Shown here: in pieces, positions 39,113-47,803 of the stretch
How positions within the stretch are numbered: position 1 is the first letter of the stretch
How the letters are laid out: each line of letters starts with the position of its first letter
Source: Prochlorococcus sp. AG-409-J19
GTDB lineage: Bacteria > Cyanobacteriota > Cyanobacteriia > PCC-6307 > Cyanobiaceae
Direction of reading: 5' to 3'
Assembly (NCBI GenBank): GCA_003215635.1
Contig: QCKC01000006.1
Span: forward strand, 21,552 to 85,551
Length of the DNA stretch: 64,000 bases
The notes under the pieces: model-generated
Seen by the model: the letters and a program-made list of their open reading frames with translations, nothing else
The model's database searches: none
What the model was told of the DNA's origin: nothing
Program-made: the position numbers and the translations under genes

Positions 39113-40102
39113 TTATAGAATTGACTCAATTCCTGATTCAGAAATAGATGGCCTAAGTGAAAGTAATGGTGACATTAGTTTGATAAATCTGGGTTGTTCT
39201 TCTGGAGAAACAAAGAAAGCAAAAAATCCTCCTCCTCCAGCTCCAAGCAATTTACCCGCAAAAGCACCTGATTCAATTGCTTTAGAGTATATTTCCAAGA
39301 GTTTATCCTTCGTAGTCCCTTCTGACATAAGGGTTGACTTATGTTCCCATGATTCCCTTAAATATGATGATAGTTGATGTAAATTCAATTCATCTAATAA
39401 AATAGACTCTGAAACTTTTTTTGAAATACTATGGATTTGAGTAAGAGGGTTTGAGTCTACATAATCTTGATTGAGGGCCTTCAGCTGCTCTTGTTGAATA
39501 TCAGTAGAGAATCTCTGAATGCCAGAATAGACTAATACCAAACATTGTTCTATATCGGAAATTAATCGATTTGCTTTATTAAGACGATAAATTGAATAAT
39601 TACCATCTCTACCTATTCTAATGATATTAAAACCTCCATGACATGCTTGTATTTGATCTTGAACTCCCACCGCTTCTTTTAAGATGTCTTGTTCTAATTT
39701 GATTGTCTCAGATGCTAAAATTCTAGGGTTGATCTTAGTACCTAAATAGGAATGACAACAGCCTAAAAATGCTGCTGTAAAAGTTGAAGATGATCCTAGT
39801 CCACTTCTTGCAGGCAAATCTCCATCGGTATGTATTTCTAGGCCTTCCTGTATTTTAAGATACTTTAAGCAAGCCTTAATTGATTTATGTTGAACATCAT
39901 CAATATTCATTGGTGTTTCTATTTTTGACCAAGATATTCTATATTTATAATCAAAGAAGGGGGCCAACTTTCGAATAGTTACATAGCAATACCTATCGAT
40001 ACTAAAACTTACTATATATGAACCATGAACGGAGTACCATGGTTCAAAATCTGTACCACCACCAAACAGAGATACTCGAAAAGGGGCTCTACATATTTTC
40101 AT
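39113..40102 (-). CDS. hddA: D-glycero-alpha-D-manno-heptose 7-phosphate kinase (GHMP)
   Basis: 329 residues. The N-terminus KICRAPFRVSLFGGGTDFEPW is typical of HddA. The GHMP ATP loop is PARSGLGSSSTFTAAFLG, and KLLGAGGGGFFAFF near the C-terminus is the third GHMP motif. It phosphorylates the anomeric position of heptose 7-phosphate in the alpha configuration, giving the GDP branch rather than the ADP branch of heptose synthesis. It overlaps hddC by 4 bases. Confidence 0.9.
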   Translation of the reverse strand: MKICRAPFRVSLFGGGTDFEPWYSVHGSYIVSFSIDRYCYVTIRKLAPFFDYKYRISWSKIETPMNIDDVQHKSIKACLKYLKIQEGLEIHTDGDLPARSGLGSSSTFTAAFLGCCHSYLGTKINPRILASETIKLEQDILKEAVGVQDQIQACHGGFNIIRIGRDGNYSIYRLNKANRLISDIEQCLVLVYSGIQRFSTDIQQEQLKALNQDYVDSNPLTQIHSISKKVSESILLDELNLHQLSSYLRESWEHKSTLMSEGTTKDKLLEIYSKAIESGAFAGKLLGAGGGGFFAFFVSPEEQPRFIKLMSPLLSLRPSISESGIESIL

Positions 40103-40791
40103 TGATTAAAAGTTTTACGAAATTCAAATAACCTTTCAGGAGTTCCTATATCAATTATTGGTGGTTTAATTGGAATAGTCAAGAAAGAGTGGTTGGTACG
40201 CTTAAAAAGATAGTAATCAATGTCTTCGTATCGAGAATCAACTGACATGATTGAATTAAACCATGAACCTGTCGCACAAAATAATCCAGTATTCAAATTA
40301 TGAGAGTTAACGTTATCAGGCGAAGGTAATCCCATATAATCATCTCGTAATGGATCTGGCTCTGATACAAATGCTACTGGAATAGAGTCAGAAGATCCTA
40401 TTATAGCTTTATAAATATCTGAGGAAGAGATATTAGGCAATAAAGTATCTCCGTTAGCAATAAAATAGAGGGTTTTGTCTAGAAGTGGATACTGCTTTGA
40501 GTAAGATTTTATAGCTCCTGTTCGACCGGTTCTAATCCCTTCATTAAAAATTCTAATGGAGGAATTATTCTTTTGATTTTTATGCCAATTGATATAATCA
40601 GACTCTCTATCAGAAATCAATATGATATATTTAGAGAAACAAGATGTTGCTGAATAAGACTCTATCAAATAACTGAGGAACGATCTCTTGCCTTGTATCT
40701 TAACCAAAGGTTTTGGATAGGGTTCAGTACCTTTAAGCCGACTACCAATTCCACCTGCAAGAATGATCAATGTAAATTGATTCATATTCAT
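40099..40791 (-). CDS. hddC: D-glycero-alpha-D-manno-heptose-1-phosphate guanylyltransferase
   Basis: 230 residues, nucleotidyltransferase fold. The N-terminal LAGGIGSRLKGTEPYPKPLV carries the G-G-x-G-x-R nucleotide loop and the P-K-P-L catalytic Lys; FIANGDTLLP is the metal-binding Asp region. GTP specificity is inferred from neighbours (HddA, GMD-type dehydratase) rather than visible residues. It overlaps the upstream dehydratase by 4 bases. The product would be GDP-D-glycero-alpha-D-manno-heptose. Confidence 0.85.
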   Translation of the reverse strand: MNMNQFTLIILAGGIGSRLKGTEPYPKPLVKIQGKRSFLSYLIESYSATSCFSKYIILISDRESDYINWHKNQKNNSSIRIFNEGIRTGRTGAIKSYSKQYPLLDKTLYFIANGDTLLPNISSSDIYKAIIGSSDSIPVAFVSEPDPLRDDYMGLPSPDNVNSHNLNTGLFCATGSWFNSIMSVDSRYEDIDYYLFKRTNHSFLTIPIKPPIIDIGTPERLFEFRKTFNQ

Positions 40792-41804
40792 CTAGATAAA
40801 TATGAATATCCATTTTTAGAAATTGCGAGTCTCCAGTAGTTTAAAAGATCTGTCATGGTTTTCTCAAATGTAATCTCTGGCTCCCAATTGGTTAATCGTT
40901 TAAATTTAGTTGTATCAGGTACCTGAAGATCGGCATCTATTGGTCTTAATCTTGAAGGATCTGTAACGTACTTTATTGACTTATTTTCACTCTGTGACAA
41001 CAGATATTCTAAAATATTTTTTACCGTCGTTGTAAAAGTACCACCAATATTAAAGCAATCTCCTGATTTTGCATTCTCAGAAGTTACCAACATATAATAA
41101 GCTCGCACTGCATCTCTTACATCAGCAATAGTTCTAACTGATTCAAGATTACCTACTTTTATAATCGGTTCAATATGACCGGATTCGATCAAAGCTATTT
41201 GCTTCGCAAAGGTTGATTCCATAAAAACATCTCCTCTTCGAGGTCCGGTATGGGTAAACATCCTAGTTGTAAATACTTTAAGATGATTTGCCTCTGCGTA
41301 ATAACGACCTATCAAATCAGCAGAACATTTTGATATGGCATACGGTGATGCTGGATGAAAGGGTGTCTCTTCTTTAATAGGTACAAATTGTTTAGGTACT
41401 CGACCAAAAACCTCTGAAGAAGAACAATTGTGAACAATAGCTTCCTTAGAGTATTTAAGAATATTTGAAAAGATATTCTCTGTTCCAATTATATTAGTTT
41501 GGTATGTATTTAAAGGGGCGGTAAAGCTAGTCGCGGGAAAACTCTGCGCTGCCAAATGAAATATATAGTCAAATTTGCAAGTTGTAAAAACATTCTCTAC
41601 AGAAGCGTAGTCTGTTATATCGCAATAATGAAGGTATATCCGTTCCTTGGAATCAATTGATGGCAAATGATTTATAATATTATCTAAAGGGCTGCGCCAT
41701 CTACAAATACCGTGAACTTCCCAATCAGTATTACTAATTAGATAATCTAAAAGGTGAGAACCAACCATACCGGTTATGCCAGATATCAATGCTCTTTTAA
41801 CCAT
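40788..41804 (-). CDS. GDP-mannose 4,6-dehydratase family, probably GDP-heptose 4,6-dehydratase
   Basis: 338 residues. GITGMVGSHLLDYLI (NADP), HLAAQSFPATSFTAPLNTY (GMD-type), CSSSEVFGRVP with catalytic Ser and Glu, and SPYAISKCSADLI with intact Y-x-x-x-K. Family members oxidise C4 and remove the C6 hydroxyl of GDP-mannose; DmhA/WcbK homologues do the same to GDP-D-glycero-alpha-D-manno-heptose. Position directly before hddC favours the heptose substrate. Starts 2 bases after the PLP dehydrase stop. Confidence 0.82.
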   Translation of the reverse strand: MVKRALISGITGMVGSHLLDYLISNTDWEVHGICRWRSPLDNIINHLPSIDSKERIYLHYCDITDYASVENVFTTCKFDYIFHLAAQSFPATSFTAPLNTYQTNIIGTENIFSNILKYSKEAIVHNCSSSEVFGRVPKQFVPIKEETPFHPASPYAISKCSADLIGRYYAEANHLKVFTTRMFTHTGPRRGDVFMESTFAKQIALIESGHIEPIIKVGNLESVRTIADVRDAVRAYYMLVTSENAKSGDCFNIGGTFTTTVKNILEYLLSQSENKSIKYVTDPSRLRPIDADLQVPDTTKFKRLTNWEPEITFEKTMTDLLNYWRLAISKNGYSYLSR

Positions 41805-41806
41805 GG

Positions 41807-43105
41807 CTAAAGTAATCTAGTAATTGAGTAAGAAAGTTTATCTACAACATATTCTAACTGTTTTTCGCTTAATCCATTATGACAAGGTAGTGCGAAGGAA
41901 TTAGTATGTAGTTGTTTTGCAAATGATAAATCAGGAGCTTGTAGATATTTGACCTTGTTCATTACAGGCTGAGAGGAAAAGTCTCCACAGAGAAAAGGTC
42001 TGTTTTCTATGCCTGTTTCTTTGAGGTAATTACGAATTGTTGCCACTTGCTGAGGAGTTTTATCAGGTAGAAATATTGGGAATCCAAACCAACTTGACTT
42101 GGAATTTGGATAAACCTTCTGGATACGAATATATTTGGATAAATTATATTGCTCGATTAAAGAATTATATTTATTGGCATTGCCTATTCTAGCGTTAACT
42201 ATAGAGTCTAGTTTTTTTAATTGCTCTATACCAATTGCAGCTTGAGGTTCTGAAAGTCTTAAGTTGTAGCCTACATGCTCAAATAGAAAAGAAGGATCAT
42301 ATCCAGGATATTTACCTATCAATTCTTTTACTGATTTATGGCGCAACCATCCATGCGATCTAATAGACTGTATAACTTCGGAAATCTCAGGATCATCTGT
42401 AACAATCAAGCCTCCTTCTAAAGTAGAAATATGATGTGAAAAATACGTACTATATGTACCCACCAAACCAAATGTTCCAGTATGTTTATCGTTCCAAGTC
42501 GATCCCATACTTTCACAAGTGTCTTCAAGAATAATTAGATTAAATTCTTCTTTAAGTTCTTTCAATCTATCTATATCTGCAGGGTTACCATATGTATGGA
42601 TTACAAAAATAGCTTTAATATTGTTATTAACTTTGCAATAATTAGTAAGTTGATCTAAATTTATATTAAAATCATTTTTGTCTGCATCAAAAAATACGGG
42701 TATTAATCCATATTGTATAAGGGGAAATATAGTAGTTGACCAAGCAAGAGCTGGAACTGCTACATGGTCTCCTGGCTTTAATCTGCCCAAAGCCAATAAT
42801 GTAGATATGACTAAAAGATTTGCTGAAGAACCCGAGTTGCAGGTATGACAAAAACTTGAACCAACTAGATTTGCATAGTTAGTTTCATATTGTTTATTTA
42901 TTGAACCCATTGTGAAATTGCCACTCAGAAATGTCTCATTAAAAGCCATTAGTTCGTCCGCACCTAGAGTAGATTGATGCAAACGAATTACATTGTCTTC
43001 TTTATTTTGCTCCTCTTTGTAGAATCCGTAAATTATTTTAGTAAGATTTTCGAGCGTTTCATTAAGTAAAATACTATTGGGCCTGTCATAATCAAAGTAG
43101 CTCAT
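41807..43105 (-). CDS. PLP-dependent sugar 3-dehydrase, ColD/RfbH type
   Basis: 432 residues, DegT/DnrJ/EryC1 fold. GSSANLLVISTLLAL binds the PLP phosphate and LEDTCESMGS carries the pyridine Asp. Where aminotransferases have the Schiff-base Lys, this protein reads TYFSHHISTLEGG, with His224 (or 225) in its place. That change marks 3-dehydrases such as ColD (GDP-colitose) and RfbH/E1 (CDP-3,6-dideoxyhexoses). The C-terminal half, with SWFGFPI and NRPFLCGDF, is RfbH-like, but the four iron-sulfur Cys of RfbH are not found in the loop after SHGW (about 250-280). Chemistry is therefore probably ColD-like: PMP regenerated from glutamate. It overlaps E1-beta by one base. Confidence 0.82.
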   Translation of the reverse strand: MSYFDYDRPNSILLNETLENLTKIIYGFYKEEQNKEDNVIRLHQSTLGADELMAFNETFLSGNFTMGSINKQYETNYANLVGSSFCHTCNSGSSANLLVISTLLALGRLKPGDHVAVPALAWSTTIFPLIQYGLIPVFFDADKNDFNINLDQLTNYCKVNNNIKAIFVIHTYGNPADIDRLKELKEEFNLIILEDTCESMGSTWNDKHTGTFGLVGTYSTYFSHHISTLEGGLIVTDDPEISEVIQSIRSHGWLRHKSVKELIGKYPGYDPSFLFEHVGYNLRLSEPQAAIGIEQLKKLDSIVNARIGNANKYNSLIEQYNLSKYIRIQKVYPNSKSSWFGFPIFLPDKTPQQVATIRNYLKETGIENRPFLCGDFSSQPVMNKVKYLQAPDLSFAKQLHTNSFALPCHNGLSEKQLEYVVDKLSYSITRLL

Positions 43106-44178
43106 CAGAATGGACCTTTAAAAGAGGTAATTTCTTTGGAAGCTGGTATTTCTACAATAACCGATGAACCGATCATTTTAAGTATTACTTCTGCTATCAA
43201 CTGTGAATCAGGGTAAAAATAATTCTCCAATGACTTTGCTGTAGGACAGGGGGTATTTTGATATCCAAGTATTGAATGTTTGCCTCCGTAGCCTGAACCA
43301 TATAAATTCGAAATAATAGTGTGCCCTATAGAGCAATTCAACCAACCATGATCAATAAAAAGAAAATGTTTGGTTTTCATTACTGAAGCTAGAATGGTAT
43401 CTAAATCTATATTTGAGACATTAACCAAAGAGAAATGGTCTGCAGATATTCCATGCTGATTAAGAAACTCAACAGATCTCTGAGCTTCTACTGTCATATG
43501 ACTAACGGAGCATATTGTTATATCTTTACCTAGAGATATCTTTGATAGACTTGGTTTTTTTTTCTGAACAAAAACATTTGATTTTGTACTATAAAGCATT
43601 CTATGCTCTATAACAATTGTGGGAGAATCCTCCTGCAATGCATGATGATATGTGTTAAACGCTTCTAAGGGCGTAGCTGGGACCATAACGGTCAAGCCTG
43701 GAATATTCGCAAACATAGAGTGAAAACTCTGACTATGCTGACTACCTTGTCCCCAGCTTCGCCCAGTAATAGCTCTAACAATCAAAGGACAATTAAGTTT
43801 TCCATTCGAAAGATATCGCATTTTTGCAGCCATATTTATCAGTTGATTAGCACACAGAAGTAAAAAGTCTGTCCTTTGATGAACATGAATAGGTTTATAT
43901 CCAGAAATGGCAAGTCCGATTCCAAAACCTGTCATGGTATCTTCAGAAAGAGGGGTATCAAAACATCTAGAAGATCCAAAATGCTTATGAAAATTGGTAG
44001 TAGTTCCATACATTGCTTTAGGGTCATCTACACCTAAACCATAAACGAGTACAGAGTTATCCAACAACATTCTTCTACCTATTGCCAGTCTTATTGCCTC
44101 GCTGTATGTAAGTATACCGTTACATTCAGGATAGAAAATAGAAAGATTAGGGTCACTATGTTTATATTCTTCAAACAT
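43105..44178 (-). CDS. Thiamine-dependent E1 beta subunit (transketolase-like) in sugar operon
   Basis: 357 residues. 2-oxoacid dehydrogenase E1-beta fold: DTPLSEDTMTGFGIGLAISG with the Glu that activates ThDP, then RTDFLLLCANQLINMAAKMRY split across that region, and SWGQGSQHSQSFHSMFANIP. A transketolase C-terminal domain follows from about 225. It pairs with the alpha subunit upstream (8-base overlap). No E2 or E3 gene is nearby, so it is unlikely to be a pyruvate dehydrogenase. Paired E1-like proteins attach two-carbon branches to sugars in avilamycin and aldgamycin pathways, and the same is proposed here. Confidence 0.8.
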   Translation of the reverse strand: MFEEYKHSDPNLSIFYPECNGILTYSEAIRLAIGRRMLLDNSVLVYGLGVDDPKAMYGTTTNFHKHFGSSRCFDTPLSEDTMTGFGIGLAISGYKPIHVHQRTDFLLLCANQLINMAAKMRYLSNGKLNCPLIVRAITGRSWGQGSQHSQSFHSMFANIPGLTVMVPATPLEAFNTYHHALQEDSPTIVIEHRMLYSTKSNVFVQKKKPSLSKISLGKDITICSVSHMTVEAQRSVEFLNQHGISADHFSLVNVSNIDLDTILASVMKTKHFLFIDHGWLNCSIGHTIISNLYGSGYGGKHSILGYQNTPCPTAKSLENYFYPDSQLIAEVILKMIGSSVIVEIPASKEITSFKGPF

Positions 44179-45121
44179 AGTTACTTATTGTACTTGGATC
44201 AGCATCTTGAAAAAACTTAAGACGTAAAAATTTATCTCTATATAAGCTGGTATATTGATTCATGAGAATGTTTGATTGTTGAGATGTTAGGCCTACAATT
44301 TCTGGGTTATTGATTATATCGCAATTCTCCCAGACCTCGTTAGAGGTTTGTTGTCGATAGCCTAGATCCCAATCGGTTCCTACCCCAACATGCTCTAGCC
44401 ATCTACCAGATTCTGCAACAACAAAAACTGGTTTAATATTGCTACGACAGTAAGAATATGCTGACTCAAATTTTGAAAACATATCTTGTGGATCTAAGTA
44501 AGAAGATTTAAAAGTTTTAATGTTGAAGGAGGATGCTTTTTTTGTATAGTCAATCACAGATGTCCTGTCCTTCTTTAAAGAATGAATAGCCAAACCATTA
44601 TCCTCGAGTATAAATACAATTGGCAATTCTGCTAATTGTGCAAAGTTTAAACTCTCAGAAGTGCAACCTTCTTCAAAAGCCCCATCGCCAAACATTACTG
44701 TTACCAACTGAGAATGATTATTGAACTTAATACTTGCCGCTATACCTGTAGACATAGGTATCCCTGAAGCTACAATTGCACTCGTCCAGGGTAAGTTGTG
44801 ATCAGGATCTCCAAGATGCATTGATCCAGATCTCCCACCAAACACTCCTTTTTGCTTGCCAAGAAGTTCAAGGATTAGTGCGTCTATATCATCGGCTACA
44901 GATATTGCTAAAGCATGTGAACGGTAATTGCCTATAAAGTGGTCATCTTCGTTAGAGAAATATGATGCTAACACTGAGGAAAGTTCCTGCCCAACACTTA
45001 AATGAACTGGACTCTGGATTATGTCGGTGTGATAAAGCTCTTGAATAATATTCTCAAAGGATCTAATTTGACAACACTTTTTCAAAATTGTTGTCCAGGG
45101 CATAAATTCGATTTGCATCAA
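44171..45121 (-). CDS. Thiamine-dependent E1 alpha subunit in sugar operon
   Basis: 316 residues. The thiamine-diphosphate motif starts GDGAFEEG at 145-152 and ends EDNGLAIHS at 173-181. SVGQELSSVLASYF and FGGRSGSMHLGD are typical of the E1-alpha family. First gene of the seven-gene minus-strand operon, 255 bases from a divergent glycosyltransferase gene, so that gap should hold both promoters. Its position with a 3-dehydrase and heptose genes suggests an acyl donor role in forming a branched sugar. Confidence 0.82.
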   Translation of the reverse strand: MMQIEFMPWTTILKKCCQIRSFENIIQELYHTDIIQSPVHLSVGQELSSVLASYFSNEDDHFIGNYRSHALAISVADDIDALILELLGKQKGVFGGRSGSMHLGDPDHNLPWTSAIVASGIPMSTGIAASIKFNNHSQLVTVMFGDGAFEEGCTSESLNFAQLAELPIVFILEDNGLAIHSLKKDRTSVIDYTKKASSFNIKTFKSSYLDPQDMFSKFESAYSYCRSNIKPVFVVAESGRWLEHVGVGTDWDLGYRQQTSNEVWENCDIINNPEIVGLTSQQSNILMNQYTSLYRDKFLRLKFFQDADPSTISNYV

Positions 45122-45408
45122 GCTTATACTAGCATAGACTTTTTAGAGAGTAAAGAATGGTGAGTAGATAGTATATTTAAGAAGCAAGTATTTAATATTA
45201 ACCTGACATTAAAGAAATAGTTATTTGGAGAATATATAAAATATAGCAACAGACAATCGTTTTTTGATAACAATATTTGGAAGTTACAAACAAGATCACA
45301 ATAAATTTAAACGACTTGCGATTAAGCTTCTAGGATATGAGAGACGATATAATCTGAAATCTAAACATTTAATTTATGTGTTATAATTTAAAGGTGAAGC
45401 TATTATCC

Positions 45409-46383
45409 ATGAGAGATCTCAGTAAACATACTTTGGTGTGTATGACGATTAACGGAGAGGAAAGATTGGTTCGACTATGCAATTATCTGAAGTGTATGGA
45501 TTTCACTGGAGAATTACTGATAATAGATGCCTCAAAAGAGGAATTTGCTGGTAAATTTGTTACTTACTCATTCGTTACCTATATTTCCGCTCCTGGAAAG
45601 AATTGGCAGGATAGTTCATTTATCGCTGCGGGGAAAATTAAAACAAAGTATGCTTCATATATCGCGGATGATGATTTCCCTTTGATAGGTGGCATAGCTG
45701 ATTGCATAGAACAATTAGAAAGTGACAAAGATGCTCCGCTATGTTTTGGCAAAACGGCCTGGATTAATTACACTCAAATAAAAGATTCCGTTAAGGACTC
45801 AAAAGATCTTTGGAGGTATTTAACATGTTTATTAGAGCACAAGCTTTGGGTAGATCATGATGTACTCAAGTCAACTTCAGCAGATAAAAGAGTATTGGAA
45901 ATGGCCTTAGATTATAGAGTTATTCAGTTTAGTGTGATGAGAAGTTCCTTGTGGAGAAAGATATTTACCAAAGAGTTTGGAAATCTACAAGACACTTACC
46001 TCACAGAGATATCATCATGTTTTGCAATGGCAATATTTGGTGGGCATCGTAAAGTGAATAGTTACTACCTTCTTAGGGGTACGTACCATGCCAGACAGAG
46101 TATAGAGCGATATGGGAAAGGCGATGAATTAAGCAGTTTGGATGGAGATATTAAGGCACTATACGAATACTTTAGGACATTGGCTAATTTAGATCATTCA
46201 TTGGTAAATGCTTTAGTGGGTGCCTGCATATCTGTAAGAGCACTTGGGTTGGTACCAAGATCAACAGGTAGAAAGGATAAAGATAAATTTACACAAAGCA
46301 ACGCACTTGGGGAAAGGGTCCAAGAACTTCTACTTAAAGAAGAAAATTTAAAAGCAATACACCATTTAGCCTTTGCAGATTAG
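45409..46383 (+). CDS. Glycosyltransferase, TIGR00180-like
   Basis: 324 residues from MRDLSKHTLVCMTINGEERL at 45409; the frame is open from 45376. GT-A-type features: LLIIDASKEEF in the first half and KYASYIADDDFPLIGG, whose D-D-D triplet is a metal/nucleotide-sugar site. HKLWVDHDVL and a later aromatic-rich region follow. It resembles the gene at 60542, which has DYASMVCDDEYYLP in the same place, so the two are distant paralogues on opposite sides of the island. Donor unknown. Confidence 0.72.
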   Translation: MRDLSKHTLVCMTINGEERLVRLCNYLKCMDFTGELLIIDASKEEFAGKFVTYSFVTYISAPGKNWQDSSFIAAGKIKTKYASYIADDDFPLIGGIADCIEQLESDKDAPLCFGKTAWINYTQIKDSVKDSKDLWRYLTCLLEHKLWVDHDVLKSTSADKRVLEMALDYRVIQFSVMRSSLWRKIFTKEFGNLQDTYLTEISSCFAMAIFGGHRKVNSYYLLRGTYHARQSIERYGKGDELSSLDGDIKALYEYFRTLANLDHSLVNALVGACISVRALGLVPRSTGRKDKDKFTQSNALGERVQELLLKEENLKAIHHLAFAD

Positions 46384-46507
46384 ATTAAATAATAGCTAAT
46401 TATTTATCATTAATATAGAAGATATAAAGTGCTTAATCTTTAGGTAGTGATAAAAATGCAGAAAATAAAGGATAGGTCTAGCTAGTTAATAAAAAAGATC
46501 ATTGTTT

Positions 46508-47506
46508 CTATATTGAGATTATTAGTGGATTAGCTAGATCATTATTTTTAAAATATTTTTTAAATTGATTAGATGGATGCTGGTCTATATCCGGTCCGAA
46601 ATGTTGAAACATAATAGATTTATACTGTTCTAACAACAAACCTTCTACCTCTAGCCACTGATTGTTATTTTCTACAGATGGATTGGGATTTGGAACATCA
46701 TTAAAATCCTTTATATTGAGATCTGTTGTAATCCTAAGTTTTTCTGCAAGTGAAACTAGAAATTTCCTTGGAGACGTACACATTTGGTCAAAAGACCATA
46801 TATAGATAGGTAAAGTATTAGATTCTTTACGTCTCAATATATTAATTAGTATTGGGAGATCTGACTCTAAGATACAACTTGTAAAAATATTTTTTAACGA
46901 ATCCGTATCCTTAAGGGTTGATATGGAATTGCGAATAGTGGCAATAGTTGATTTGTTTGAGACATTGACTTGAGTCGGGTCAAATAATTGCATTTTTAAT
47001 AATGAGGCTGCGGTTTTATAATGCTCTCGATATAAACTGAAAAAGACAGTTTCGAAGCCTAGCCTATTAATTTCTAAAATAAGTTCATGAAGATTTGTCT
47101 TTCCAAAACCTAGAGCATAATTTGCTAAATCTGTTATGTTATTTGGATCTCCAATGTAAATTGACTGATCGGCAAATGGTGACAAAATCTTAGCAAGGCG
47201 CTTAGCTACTCTTTTAGGAGTCAAATTACCTAAAAGAAGAGGATTCTCTGCCAACAAAGAACAGAAAAGCCTCTGCTTTTCATTAGTCTGATTATTACGT
47301 TCTTGTATCGCTATCCTGCTTAAGTCAAGAATGGAGGGAGGGAAAAGCTGATTTGAATTGCGCCCAACCCTTGGGAATGCTCCAAACTTTGTAATACAAG
47401 GTACGACTATATTTGGCAGTAATTCTCCATTTGCAGCAATTAGATTAGAGATAAATGTAGTGCCTGTCTTTTTAGGTGACAAATTAAAGATGATTTTAGA
47501 AGTCAT
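46508..47506 (-). CDS. Sulfotransferase-like protein
   Basis: 332 residues from MTSKIIFNLSPKKTG at 47506; the frame is open to 47575 and a longer start is possible. SPKKTGTTFISNLIAANG is a phosphosulfate-binding loop, positioned at the N-terminus as in PAPS sulfotransferases. FFSLYREHYKTAASLLKMQ could be the 3'-phosphate motif (R-x-x-x-x-x-A-S). A C-terminal domain with PRKFLVSLAEKL resembles sulfotransferase helices. Its neighbours make glycans, so a sulfated polysaccharide is a reasonable inference. Confidence 0.6.
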   Translation of the reverse strand: MTSKIIFNLSPKKTGTTFISNLIAANGELLPNIVVPCITKFGAFPRVGRNSNQLFPPSILDLSRIAIQERNNQTNEKQRLFCSLLAENPLLLGNLTPKRVAKRLAKILSPFADQSIYIGDPNNITDLANYALGFGKTNLHELILEINRLGFETVFFSLYREHYKTAASLLKMQLFDPTQVNVSNKSTIATIRNSISTLKDTDSLKNIFTSCILESDLPILINILRRKESNTLPIYIWSFDQMCTSPRKFLVSLAEKLRITTDLNIKDFNDVPNPNPSVENNNQWLEVEGLLLEQYKSIMFQHFGPDIDQHPSNQFKKYFKNNDLANPLIISI

Positions 47507-47803
47507 TAATCTGTTTTTTATAAAAAAGTTTGATGGTAGATGAAATAATAGATTTATTAGGCGGTTAAGTTTCAAATATTATATTAGTAGATTTATAAAA
47601 TAAGCCTATAGAATCCATAATAGCTAAAATCACAAGTTTAATGTACATCAATAAGAGTGAGAAGTCAAAAGCTCTCTAGTATTATGAAATAGGGATCAAC
47701 TAGTTCTATTTTATTTCATGGATTCGAAGTTTATTCCAGAGGATTGTATAATTAGAGGGCAAATGAGTTTATAAATTCATTTGGTCTATACAAAAGGAAA
47801 GCC

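Noticed and set aside
43105..45121. Housekeeping pyruvate dehydrogenase E1 subunits
   Set aside because: Motifs fit, but the operon context is sugar-nucleotide synthesis and no E2 or E3 is nearby, so a carboligase role is preferred; not excluded without a genome-wide check.
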